This document shows positions 25,401 through 32,223 of a stretch of 32,223 bases of DNA, piece by piece. Each line of letters begins with the position of its first letter. Position 1 is the stretch's first letter. Below the pieces are notes generated by a model. The model worked only from the letters and a program-made list of their open reading frames with translations, did no database searches and was not told the DNA's origin. The position numbers and the translations under genes are program-made. The stretch is from contig JAOZSE010000010.1 of the NCBI GenBank assembly GCA_029939835.1, positions 1 through 32,223 on the forward strand. The letters run 5' to 3'. The stretch comes from Pontiellaceae bacterium (GTDB taxonomy: Bacteria > Verrucomicrobiota > Kiritimatiellia > Kiritimatiellales > Tichowtungiaceae).

Positions 25401-25549
25401 GCATCGGTTCTGAGGTGCAACGTCCGCTCGCGGTAGTCGTGGTGTTTGGCCTGACGACTTCCACACTGCTGACGCTCTTCGTTATTCCGGCGGTTTACAG
25501 CCTCATTGAAAGCCGCATGCCGAAAGAGTACGAGACCTTGAGGGATTAA
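22454..25549 (+). CDS. Heavy-metal-type RND efflux pump, CzcA/CusA family
   Basis: 1031 aa; AVDAFPDISPIMVPVFAEAHGMAPEEVERLITFPIENAMSGLP; IAIGMLGDGAIVMVENIYRHL; LLPLLLSRGIGSEVQRPLAVVVVFGL. Confidence 0.96.
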   Translation: MINRLIEFSLRVRGLVVAAIIGIIVFGVVSYRQMAVDAFPDISPIMVPVFAEAHGMAPEEVERLITFPIENAMSGLPDVRQIKSTSAFGMAVIYVYFQDDTDIYFARQLVAERLAAAMADLPEMHEPPALGPITTGLGQIFIYYLTIDETADTEGKEPDIYLRELNDWVVKYQLQSVPGVTDILSIGGHVLQYQVKVNPYELHRYNLSLDELVEAIRSNNRNAGGQFLVLGSEESLVRGIGLIENLEQIRDIPVRVVDGVPITVGAVADVEYGSELRRGVVTHNGEEEVVSGLVLKLFGENTSEVIEKLYVKVAEVQASLPQGVKLVPYYEQAELVEQATGTVKKALLAGAFLVALTLLVFMGNLRSAVVVVLSLPICALIAVIMMGTNGVSANLMSLGGIAIAIGMLGDGAIVMVENIYRHLGLPKNRSREKSAVILAAAREVSRPVFFSAAIIIMVFLPIFSLQGVEGKMFTPMAFTITFALLGSMAVALIVSPVLSCYLVKQGEHKESPLLEKLKAAYRPLLEGALKRHGRVVLVAGAVFAGSLLIFPMLGTEFIPTLEEGSILIGVSMAPSISLEAATETVMRIEREIMEHPEVEETISRIGRPEAGSHPHPVNYAEIHIEMHPGTDKAEMVAELEEALAELPGTQLNFTQPIQNAFDELLSGIKAQIAIKVFGEDLDVLQTTAAEIKEAIEDVPGLVDLSVEQSFGQPQVQIAVDRAACARYGIAVSDVLELVELAIGGEPIDQILLNTRRFGIHVRYQEAFRADPNALRNLLVPTDGGSFVSLEQVADVNEVVGPIQINREKNQRRWIVQGNVRGRDLGSVADEIRERISENVELPTGYFVEYGGQFENQQRAMRRLSIIVPLVIMAVFILLWMTFGAWRDAFIIIVNIPLALIGGIFGLLVTGEYLSVPAAVGFIALFGIAVQNGVVLVSYFNQLRCEGKSLHDAVLEGGMLRLRPVLMTAMTTVLGLLPLLLSRGIGSEVQRPLAVVVVFGLTTSTLLTLFVIPAVYSLIESRMPKEYETLRD

Positions 25550-25619
25550 GGGCTGCTGCCGAGGCAGGCGACAAGAGTCGCTGAATGAAGAATTAACGGA
25601 ACGCTAACAATTTTAAGCT

Positions 25620-25638
25620 GGTGCGCTTTGAGCGCACC
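25620..25638. promoter_or_regulatory. Hairpin between the RND pump gene and glgC
   Basis: GGTGCGCT-TTG-AGCGCACC perfect 8-bp stem, extendable by flanking AAGC/GCTT. Confidence 0.55.
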
Positions 25639-25691
25639 GCTTATAAAGAGGCCGTTCGCAGTTAACGAAAACAGCAGACGGAGCGGAAATT

Positions 25692-26942
25692 ATGCCAAAT
25701 GTGGTCGGGCTGATTCTGGGAGGGGGAGCGGGAACGCGGCTGCAGCCGCTTACCACGGATCGGGCAAAACCGGCGGTGCCGATTGCCGGCAAATACCGGC
25801 TGGTCGATATTCCGATCAGTAACTGCATCAACAGCGGTATCCGATCCATTTACGTGCTGACGCAGTTCAACAGCGTTTCGCTGCACCGCCATATCCAATC
25901 CACCTACCTGTTCGATCAGTTTTCCCCCGGCGCGGTCCGGATGCTGGCGGCCGAACAGACGCCGGACTCGGAAGGCTGGTTCCAGGGCACTGCGGATGCC
26001 GTTCGTCAGTCGAGCAAGTATTTTATGCACAACGATCCGGATGTCGTGGTGATTCTTTCCGGCGACCAGCTCTACCGGATGGATTTCGAGGAAGTGATCA
26101 AAGAACACATGGAGCGCGACGCGGAGGTGACGATCTGCACCAAACCCGTTCCGAGAAGCGAGGCAGGATCCCTCGGTATCATGCATGTTGATAAAAAGAA
26201 CCGGATTGTCGAGTTTGCTGAAAAGCCCGGCGATACGCCGCGACTGGATGCGCTGCGCGCGCCGATGTATAGAGACGAGCGCTACCTCGCCAGCATGGGG
26301 ATTTATATCTTCAACGCCAAGGTGCTGTCTGAGCTGCTCTGCGGCAGCGATGAGACGGATTTCGGAAAGCACATCATTCCGCAGGCCATTGAAGAACGGA
26401 AGGTGTTCAGTCACATTTTTGAGGGCTACTGGAAAGATATCGGAACCCTCGGCATGTTTCACGAAGCCAATCTGGCGCTGACCGATCTGGTTCCGGAGTT
26501 TACCTTTTATGATACCAAAGCGCCGATTTACACCCACATGCGCTATCTGCCGCCGTCAAAAATCAACTGCTGCGACCTCAACCGCTGCCTGCTTTCCGAC
26601 GGGTGCATTGTTTCGGGCCATCGCATTTTGCATTCGGTGATCGGTACGCGGGCCGTGATCGGTGAGGGTACGGTCATTGAACACTCCGTCGTCATGGGCG
26701 CCGATTATTATGAGCACGAGAAAGCGCTGGCGAAAAAAGCACCCGGGGTTCCCGCGCTGGGGATTGGGAAAGACTGTTACATCAAAAACGCCATCCTCGA
26801 CAAAAACGTCCACATCGGCGACAGCGTCTACATTTCACCCGCCGGAAAAGCAGAAGGGGAGCAGACCGATCTCTATATTGTTCGTGACGGCGTCATCGTT
26901 ATTCCCAAAAACACCGTCATTCCCCCCGGTACGCGGCTTTAA
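25692..26942 (+). CDS. glgC: Glucose-1-phosphate adenylyltransferase
   Basis: [77 protein letters not shown]. Confidence 0.98.
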   Translation: MPNVVGLILGGGAGTRLQPLTTDRAKPAVPIAGKYRLVDIPISNCINSGIRSIYVLTQFNSVSLHRHIQSTYLFDQFSPGAVRMLAAEQTPDSEGWFQGTADAVRQSSKYFMHNDPDVVVILSGDQLYRMDFEEVIKEHMERDAEVTICTKPVPRSEAGSLGIMHVDKKNRIVEFAEKPGDTPRLDALRAPMYRDERYLASMGIYIFNAKVLSELLCGSDETDFGKHIIPQAIEERKVFSHIFEGYWKDIGTLGMFHEANLALTDLVPEFTFYDTKAPIYTHMRYLPPSKINCCDLNRCLLSDGCIVSGHRILHSVIGTRAVIGEGTVIEHSVVMGADYYEHEKALAKKAPGVPALGIGKDCYIKNAILDKNVHIGDSVYISPAGKAEGEQTDLYIVRDGVIVIPKNTVIPPGTRL

Positions 26943-27874
26943 CTGCGGCTGGCGTAGAAGGGATACCGCTCCGAATCTTCGGGGCGGTTTATTTTTTTCC
27001 AGCGTTTGTACATCCAGAGCCAGTGTTCAGGATGGTTACGGATTTCGCGCTCAATGGAGGAGAGAATCTGCTGCGTCAGCCGCTGCGCGGCTTCGTTGCC
27101 GGTGTCGGATGGGGGGGCGAACGTCTCAGTTGTATAAACACGATAGCGTCCGCCGCGCTGCGGCACGCAGAAGAAGATCAGGATTTCGCTGCCGATCCTT
27201 GCGGCCAGCGCGGCCGCCGCGGACGTGACCGGTACGGGCAGTCCGAAGAAATCGACCCAGACACCACCTTCTTTTTCATCAGTATTTTGATCAACCAGAA
27301 AAGCGATCTTGCCGTTGTTGCGGAGAACGCCGAGCAGTTTGCGCAGCGCCCCTTTGCGCGGAATAATTTTTTGGCCGGTCACCTCGCGTTGTTGAAGCAG
27401 CAGGCGGTTTACCTCCGGGTTTTTAACCGGCATGGCGATGCCGTGAAACGGCTCGCCCTTGAGCGCCATCACCTGGCCGCTTACCTCCCAGTTTCCGAAA
27501 TGCGCGGTAATCCAGATTTGGCTTTTTTTGCAGAAAAAACGCTCCATGCTTTCATCAATGGCCACATATTTTTCCAGCCGTTTAGCGGGATGTCGACCGA
27601 ACCAGATGACGTCGAGGAAGGTGCGCGTCATGGTGATATAGGCGGTGCGGAGAATTCGTTTTTTCTCACGGGAGCTTTTTTGGTCGCCGAATGCAACCTC
27701 CAGATTGGCCAGCCCGATCCGCCGTCCGCGGCGGTCAAAACAGTAACCCAGCCGACCACCGGCCTGCGCCAGCCCCAGCAAGACCGGACGCGGCAGAAGC
27801 GGAACAGCCGCCAGCGCAAAGCGCAGGGCGGCGGTTTCAAAAGGGCGGCGGCGTTCTCTTTGGATTTTGCCCAT
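26939..27874 (-). CDS. Lysophospholipid acyltransferase family (LpxL/HtrB-like lipid A acyltransferase)
   Basis: ITAHFGNWEVSGQVMALKGEPFHGIAMPVKNPEVNRLL; IAFLVDQNTDEKEGGVWVDFFGLPVPVT; HPEHWLWMYKRWK. Confidence 0.93.
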   Translation of the reverse strand: MGKIQRERRRPFETAALRFALAAVPLLPRPVLLGLAQAGGRLGYCFDRRGRRIGLANLEVAFGDQKSSREKKRILRTAYITMTRTFLDVIWFGRHPAKRLEKYVAIDESMERFFCKKSQIWITAHFGNWEVSGQVMALKGEPFHGIAMPVKNPEVNRLLLQQREVTGQKIIPRKGALRKLLGVLRNNGKIAFLVDQNTDEKEGGVWVDFFGLPVPVTSAAAALAARIGSEILIFFCVPQRGGRYRVYTTETFAPPSDTGNEAAQRLTQQILSSIEREIRNHPEHWLWMYKRWKKINRPEDSERYPFYASRS

Positions 27875-27877
27875 GGA

Positions 27878-28738
27878 TCAGTTGAAGACGATCGTGCGGT
27901 TTTTATAGACCAGCACCTTGTTCTGCAGGTGTGCCCAGACGGCGCGGGCCAGCACCATTTTTTCCAGGTCGCGGCCTTTGCGAATCAGGCTTTCCACCGA
28001 ATCCTTGTGCGAGACCCGCATCACTTCCTGGTCAATAATCGGCCCCTCGTCGAGGTTGGCGGTAACGTAGTGGCTGGTGGCGCCGACAATTTTCACGCCG
28101 CGCTGGTAGGCCGAATGGTACGGCTTTGCACCGACAAAGGCGGGCAGGAATGAGTGGTGAATGTTGATGATGCGGTTGGGATATTCCTCGCAGAAGCGGT
28201 CTGAAAGAATCTGCATGTAACGCGCCAGCACCATCACATCAATGCTGTACTCCTTCAACAATTCCATCTGCTTTGCTTCCTGCTCCGCTTTGTTGTCTTT
28301 AGCGACCGCGATGCAATGGAAATCAATACCGTGCATTTTTGCCAGCGGCTCGAGATCCGGATGGTTGCTGATAATCAGCGGAATATCCACCTGCCATTCG
28401 CCGGCGTTCCAGCGTGCCAGCAGGTCATGGATGCAGTGCGAAAATTTTGAGACGAAGATCGCCATGCGCGGCGTGTAGTCCGAAAAATGGAGCTCATACT
28501 TCATGTCGAAGCGGTCGGCGAGCAGGCTGAACTTTTCGCTGATCTGATCGCGGGGAAGAGCAAAGGCGGCCATTTCCCACTCCACGCGCATAAAAAATGT
28601 GCCTTCCTCGGTGTCTGTGTGCTGCTCGAGATCAATAATGTTGCCGTTATGCCGCATCAGAAAATCGGTCACGGCGCACACCAGACCCTTCCGGTCCGAG
28701 CACGAAATCAGCAGAATGGCAGAGGCGTCACTTTTCAC
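27878..28738 (-). CDS. purU: Formyltetrahydrofolate deformylase
   Basis: N-terminal ACT-like SCSDRKGLVCAVTDFLMRHNGNIIDLEQHTD; IINIHHSFLPAFVGAKPYHSAYQRGVKIVGATSHYVTANLDEGPIIDQ. Confidence 0.97.
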   Translation of the reverse strand: MKSDASAILLISCSDRKGLVCAVTDFLMRHNGNIIDLEQHTDTEEGTFFMRVEWEMAAFALPRDQISEKFSLLADRFDMKYELHFSDYTPRMAIFVSKFSHCIHDLLARWNAGEWQVDIPLIISNHPDLEPLAKMHGIDFHCIAVAKDNKAEQEAKQMELLKEYSIDVMVLARYMQILSDRFCEEYPNRIINIHHSFLPAFVGAKPYHSAYQRGVKIVGATSHYVTANLDEGPIIDQEVMRVSHKDSVESLIRKGRDLEKMVLARAVWAHLQNKVLVYKNRTIVFN

Positions 28739-28810
28739 AGCCGGGTTCCTTTCATAAATTGCGAACGAACTTTATAGACATCACCCCGAAACACCAATAG
28801 GTTTTTGCAC

Positions 28811-29413
28811 ATGAAAAACAACCTGAAAATTTTATTTACCCTGTTCGCGGCAGCGTCTCTTTTGATGGGCTGCTCGCAGCAAGAAATCGAAACAAAAGTG
28901 GAACCCAAGCCTCTAAAGGAAACCAAAACCATGATCTTAATGAAAACCACCAAAGGGGATATCAAACTCGAACTCGCCGCGGACAAGGCTCCGAATACCG
29001 TCGCGAACTTCCTCAAATATGTCGAAAGCGGTCACTACAACGGAACCATCTTCCACCGTGTCATCAACAACTTTATGATTCAAGGCGGTGGCTTTACGGC
29101 CGACATGAAGCAGAAAAAAGCGCCGCATACCGTAGACAACGAAGCCAACAACGGCCTTAAAAATACAAAAGGCTCTATCGCCATGGCCCGCACCTCCGAT
29201 CCGCACAGCGCAGGCGCACAGTTCTTCATCAACGTCGTCGATAACGGCTTCCTGGATCATACCGCGCCGACGCCGCAGGGGTGGGGCTATTGTGTCTTCG
29301 GAAAAGTAGTCGAGGGCATGGATGTTGCAGACGCTATTAAGGGTGTAGCAACTGATCCGGGCGACGTGCCCAAAGAAGTTATCGAAATCACCGAAATCAA
29401 AATCGTTGAATAG
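28811..29413 (+). CDS. Cyclophilin-type peptidyl-prolyl isomerase, predicted lipoprotein
   Basis: Lipobox LLMGC; KAPNTVANFLKYVESGHYNGTIFHRVINNFMIQGGGF; SAGAQFFINVVDN. Confidence 0.95.
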   Translation: MKNNLKILFTLFAAASLLMGCSQQEIETKVEPKPLKETKTMILMKTTKGDIKLELAADKAPNTVANFLKYVESGHYNGTIFHRVINNFMIQGGGFTADMKQKKAPHTVDNEANNGLKNTKGSIAMARTSDPHSAGAQFFINVVDNGFLDHTAPTPQGWGYCVFGKVVEGMDVADAIKGVATDPGDVPKEVIEITEIKIVE

Positions 29414-29430
29414 CGATTTTAAGTTTTCCA

Positions 29431-30513
29431 ATGAACACTGACCGCATAGAACGGATTCTCAATTCCGGCTATCGTGCGGTACTTGTCACTACCGGCGGCG
29501 GATCGAGCGCCGTCAACGCCCTGCTTACCGCGCCCGGCGCGTCGCACTTCGTCGTTGAGGCGCACGTACCCTATTCGCCGGAAGCGATCGAACGATTCCT
29601 CGAAAAAAAACCGGAACATTCCGTTTCTCCCGCAACCGCCCGCAAACTGGCCGAAGTGGCTTTTAATGTAGGACGGGCATCTTGCCTGTCTGGACAGGCT
29701 GGAAGCCTGTCCTACATTATGGGAATCGCCTGTACTGCGGCGCTGCAAACCGATCACGAGCGGCGCGGCGCCGACCGCGCCTTCATTTGCATCAAAACCG
29801 CCGGCGCCGAAAAAGTTTATGCGCTCCACCTGTCTAAAACCTCCCGCGAAGAGCAGGAAGCTCTTTTGAGCGACTGGCTGCTCACGCTGATCGCGTACGC
29901 TGTCGGTGCGGAACACGGCCTCATGCTTCCCGGCTCCTTCAACCCGTTTCACCAGGGGCACGCAAACCTGCTTAAAGCGGCGGAGCAAATGACCGGCTTG
30001 TCCGGCGTATTCGAACTTTCCTGCGCCAATGTGGATAAGCCACCGCTCGAAGAAGCCGAGTGCTTACGCCGCGTCGCCGCCATCAAAGATATTCCCGTGG
30101 CCCTCACCGACGCCCCGCGTTTTGTCCGGAAGGCGGAACTCTTTCCTAAAACCAAATTCGTTCTGGGATATGACACCGCCGCACGGCTTGTTGATCCGGC
30201 GTATTGCCGGGAAACGCCGCGTTCCAGCTTCGCTGAAGCTACGCAGGACAGGGAGGGCACGCGGCCTACAGAAGAAAGCTGTAGGCCCGGTATCCCTACC
30301 GGGCGCTGGCTGGAAATGTGGCGTGACTTCAAAGCGTTGGAGACCCGTTTTCTTGTTGCCGGACGTGCCTGTAGGCCGGGTGACCCCACCCGGCGAGAAA
30401 AATTCCTAACACTCAGCGACTTGAAATTGCCGGACGGATTCGAGGTTCTCTTTGCGCCGGTTCCTGAAGATCTTTTCCGCGAAGATATCTCCTCAACCGA
30501 TCTGCGCGGGTGA
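29431..30513 (+). CDS. CinA-C-like domain fused to NadD/cytidylyltransferase-like nucleotidyltransferase, with in-frame repeat insertions
   Basis: N-term VLVTTGGGSSAVNALLTAPGAS...GIACTAALQTDHERRGADRAFICIKTA; C-term LPGSFNPFHQGHANLLKAAEQ (HxGH-type) and DISSTDLRG. Confidence 0.75.
   Translation: MNTDRIERILNSGYRAVLVTTGGGSSAVNALLTAPGASHFVVEAHVPYSPEAIERFLEKKPEHSVSPATARKLAEVAFNVGRASCLSGQAGSLSYIMGIACTAALQTDHERRGADRAFICIKTAGAEKVYALHLSKTSREEQEALLSDWLLTLIAYAVGAEHGLMLPGSFNPFHQGHANLLKAAEQMTGLSGVFELSCANVDKPPLEEAECLRRVAAIKDIPVALTDAPRFVRKAELFPKTKFVLGYDTAARLVDPAYCRETPRSSFAEATQDREGTRPTEESCRPGIPTGRWLEMWRDFKALETRFLVAGRACRPGDPTRREKFLTLSDLKLPDGFEVLFAPVPEDLFREDISSTDLRG
29668..29715. repeat. 48-bp GTAGGAC...GTCCTAC twin-hairpin element in frame in the CDS (16 codons)
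   Basis: GTAGGACGGGCATCTTGCCTGTCTGGACAGGCTGGAAGCCTGTCCTAC; encodes VGRASCLSGQAGSLSY. Confidence 0.88.
30222..30305. repeat. Cluster of palindromic elements in frame in the CDS
   Basis: AGCTTC-GCT-GAAGCT (30226-30240); GGCCTACAG-AAGAAAG-CTGTAGGCC (30263-30287); GCCCGGTA-TCCC-TACCGGGC (30285-30304). Confidence 0.8.
30369..30395. repeat. Second CTGTAGG-hairpin copy in frame in the same CDS
   Basis: CTGTAGGCCGGGTGACCCCACCCGGCG; stem GCCGGGTG/CACCCGGC, loop ACCC. Confidence 0.8.
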
Positions 30514-30529
30514 ATACATTCTTCGAAAA

Positions 30530-30637
30530 GGCAGGGCGCTTTCGCCGAAAGCGCCGCCTCTTCTGGGCTTCGCCCAAGAGCGGACGGCGTCCTCCTTTGC
30601 CAAGGCTTCGGCGGACACGCGGCGAGCCGTCCCTACC
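30530..30637. repeat. Twin-hairpin GGCAGGG...CCCTACC element with second hairpin split by another repeat
   Basis: GGCGCTTT-CGCCG-AAAGCGCC (30535-30555); GGACGGC (30582-30588)...CGGCGAGCCGTCC (30620-30632); insert GTCCTCCTTTGCCAAGGCTTCGGCGGACACG (30589-30619). Confidence 0.8.
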
Positions 30638-30880
30638 AATTTCATCCGACGCCCGTCGTCAGAAGAATCTTTCATTGAATAAAAAGCACAGATGGTGTCG
30701 ATTTCAGAGCGGAGCTCGGATAAACACTTGTCTCCCAGCGAGTTGCCTAATGAGAAACTTTAAAAAAGACAAAAACGATCATTTTTGATATAAATATGCG
30801 AGGGAAAATATTCTTGTTCTTGTGAAATAATGAGGTATAAGAAATGTTCTTTAAAAGATAAAAGAAAGAAAAGTGAAAAG

Positions 30881-31480
30881 ATGAAAACGAAAACTGCAAT
30901 ACTGCTCATCAGTGCGCTTTGCATGCTTCTCCCGCTCGCCGGACAGGCCATTACCGTTGAGTGCCACGGCTTCGCAACTGCGCCGATTACCCGGGATATT
31001 CTTTACAGAGTAACGCTAGGTACGACGGAATCCATCGACTACCTCCATAACGGCTGGTTCGCTGACGGTTCAGTTAATGGGTGGGTGAGTCAAGGGTCGG
31101 ACTTTATTGTTGTTGATGCCCTTGGTGTTAGCCAGAACTGGACGATAAATATTGCCAGTATCAGTGAGCCGTATACCAATTATGTTGAGCATGGACTCAT
31201 CGCTACTTCCATAGGAAATACAGATGCGGTACTCCAGTGGCAGGAAGATGGCGGCGGCAGCATCAGCGACGGAGTTTACTACTTCGGGTACAACACGGAG
31301 CAGCCGCTTGTGACGGTTGGTTTTCTGACATCTTCAACCGTTCTTAATGAGGACTGGGATGAGCCGGTCGGGCAGGGACTCGGCCCGATTCATGCCCCGG
31401 TACCGGAGCCGGCAACCGCATTATTGATGGTCGTGGCTACCGGTGCGATTGGTGTGTTTCGTAGAGTTCGCAAATATTAG
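30881..31480 (+). CDS. PEP-CTERM sorting-domain exported protein
   Basis: Signal peptide MKTKTAILLISALCMLLPLAGQA; C-terminus VPEPATALLMVVATGAIGVFRRVRKY. Confidence 0.92.
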   Translation: MKTKTAILLISALCMLLPLAGQAITVECHGFATAPITRDILYRVTLGTTESIDYLHNGWFADGSVNGWVSQGSDFIVVDALGVSQNWTINIASISEPYTNYVEHGLIATSIGNTDAVLQWQEDGGGSISDGVYYFGYNTEQPLVTVGFLTSSTVLNEDWDEPVGQGLGPIHAPVPEPATALLMVVATGAIGVFRRVRKY

Positions 31481-31505
31481 TTCCAGATCAATTTTTCGTC
31501 GAAAT

Positions 31506-31538
31506 GGGCGTCCTGAATTTTCGGGACACCCGTTTTTT
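31506..31538 (+). terminator. Rho-independent-like terminator after PEP-CTERM gene
   Basis: GGGCGTCC/GGACACCC (one mismatch) followed by G and T6. Confidence 0.65.
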
Positions 31539-31613
31539 GTTTTGCAGGTAATTTTTTCCGGGGTTTAGCGATTTAGGGAAAGCTGTAGCCGCATGTTTTC
31601 CGGGTGCGTCAAC

Positions 31614-31697
31614 GTAGACGAGGGTTGCCATTCCCTTCGGTCATTCCTCGTCAAGAAACGAGGCTTTCTCCCTCTGGTCGAGTCCAGCCTCGTCTAT
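31614..31697. repeat. Complex inverted repeat with four interchangeable arms
   Basis: GACGAGG (31617-31623), CCTCGTC (31646-31652), ACGAGGCT (31658-31665), AGCCTCGT (31687-31694). Confidence 0.7.
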
Positions 31698-31710
31698 GAC
31701 AATGGCTACT

Positions 31711-32223
31711 TCATTTCCGCTTCCGGCGTTTTTTCGGTTTGGCACCGCGCGGGCGGTCGCCGGTAAAGGTGACCTGCGGCTTTTTCTTCTTTTTGCTGCG
31801 CGGCGGGCCGCCTTTTGAAGCGCCGCGCGGCGCAGCCTGTCCGGCGAGGCGGAAATCGACGAAGTTGCGCGCGATGTCCACTTTGACGAGGTCGGCTTCG
31901 AGCAGGTCGCCAATTTTAAAAACTTTTCGGTGGCGCTGCCCGGTAGCTTTGGTTCTGGAGGCGTTGACTTCGTAGCGGTCGTCGATGATGGATGAAAAGG
32001 CGATGAGTCCGCGCTGCAGGGTGTCGGGCAGTTCAATCAACAGGCCTTTGCCTAGAATCTTAATGATGCAGGCTTTATAGGGGCCGGTTTCGCCTTTGTA
32101 GAGCAGGTCGCGGTAGTATTCGGCTCGGCGCAGGGCAATACTTTCTTTTTCGGCGGCATCGGCTTCGGTTTCGGTGCGGGTGCACTGCGCGGCGAGGGCT
32201 TCCAGATCGTTTGTGCGATAGGG
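31711..32223 (-). CDS. RNase R/RNB-family exoribonuclease C-terminal part (5' truncated by window edge)
   Basis: Open from 32223: PYRTNDLEALAAQCTRTETEADAAEKESIALRRAEYYRDLLYKGETGPYKACIIKILGKGLLIELPDTLQRG...; S1-like then Lys/Arg-rich tail PPRSKKKKKPQ...KPKKRRKRK. Confidence 0.8.
   Translation of the reverse strand, partial: PYRTNDLEALAAQCTRTETEADAAEKESIALRRAEYYRDLLYKGETGPYKACIIKILGKGLLIELPDTLQRGLIAFSSIIDDRYEVNASRTKATGQRHRKVFKIGDLLEADLVKVDIARNFVDFRLAGQAAPRGASKGGPPRSKKKKKPQVTFTGDRPRGAKPKKRRKRK

Noticed and set aside
27023-28153. 376-aa plus-strand ORF opposite lpxL-like and purU genes
   Set aside because: Antisense shadow; both minus-strand proteins carry clear family motifs.
29431-30513. Calling the CinA/nucleotidyltransferase gene a pseudogene because of repeat insertions
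   Set aside because: The frame remains open throughout with both domain signatures and a normal C-terminus; decay cannot be shown from sequence alone.
10507-30637. CRISPR-like array from the recurrent palindromes
   Set aside because: Copies are scattered over 20 kb, not regularly spaced, have no unique spacers and no cas genes nearby.
30720-30760. Possible sigma54-type promoter (CTCCCAGCGAGTTGCC) upstream of the PEP-CTERM gene
   Set aside because: The -24 GG dinucleotide is absent; match too weak to report.

Overview
The window is a conserved PVC-like (possibly Kiritimatiellota) chromosomal segment; the taxonomy is inferred from gene content and repeat style only. It opens with the distal spc and alpha ribosomal operons: rpsH 3' end, rplF, rplR, rpsE, rplO, secY, adk, map, infA, rpmJ, rpsM, rpsK, rpoA, rplQ. 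Then come pta-ackA, orn, thyX, a DRE-TIM aldolase, tRNA-Leu(CAA), lysS, nikR with a predicted nickel-uptake pair, a DinG-type helicase, a czcCBA-like RND metal-efflux operon, glgC, an lpxL-like acyltransferase, purU, a lipoprotein cyclophilin, a CinA-like/nucleotidyltransferase fusion, a PEP-CTERM protein and the 3' end of an RNase R-like gene. No phage, CRISPR array or rRNA was seen. The most unusual signal is a set of dispersed palindromic elements. Several are twin hairpins bounded by GGTAGGG...CCCTACC whose sequences differ but whose two loops are mutually complementary. Related elements lie in frame inside the CinA/nucleotidyltransferase gene (resembling Rickettsia palindromic elements), and one is split by another repeat. 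Other notable points are an uS11 with a ~130-aa acidic/AKP-rich N-terminal extension, a Cys-less bL36, an integrase-arm-like N-terminus fused to an aldolase, a perfect NikR-like palindrome, and an apparently leaderless metal-efflux operon promoter.
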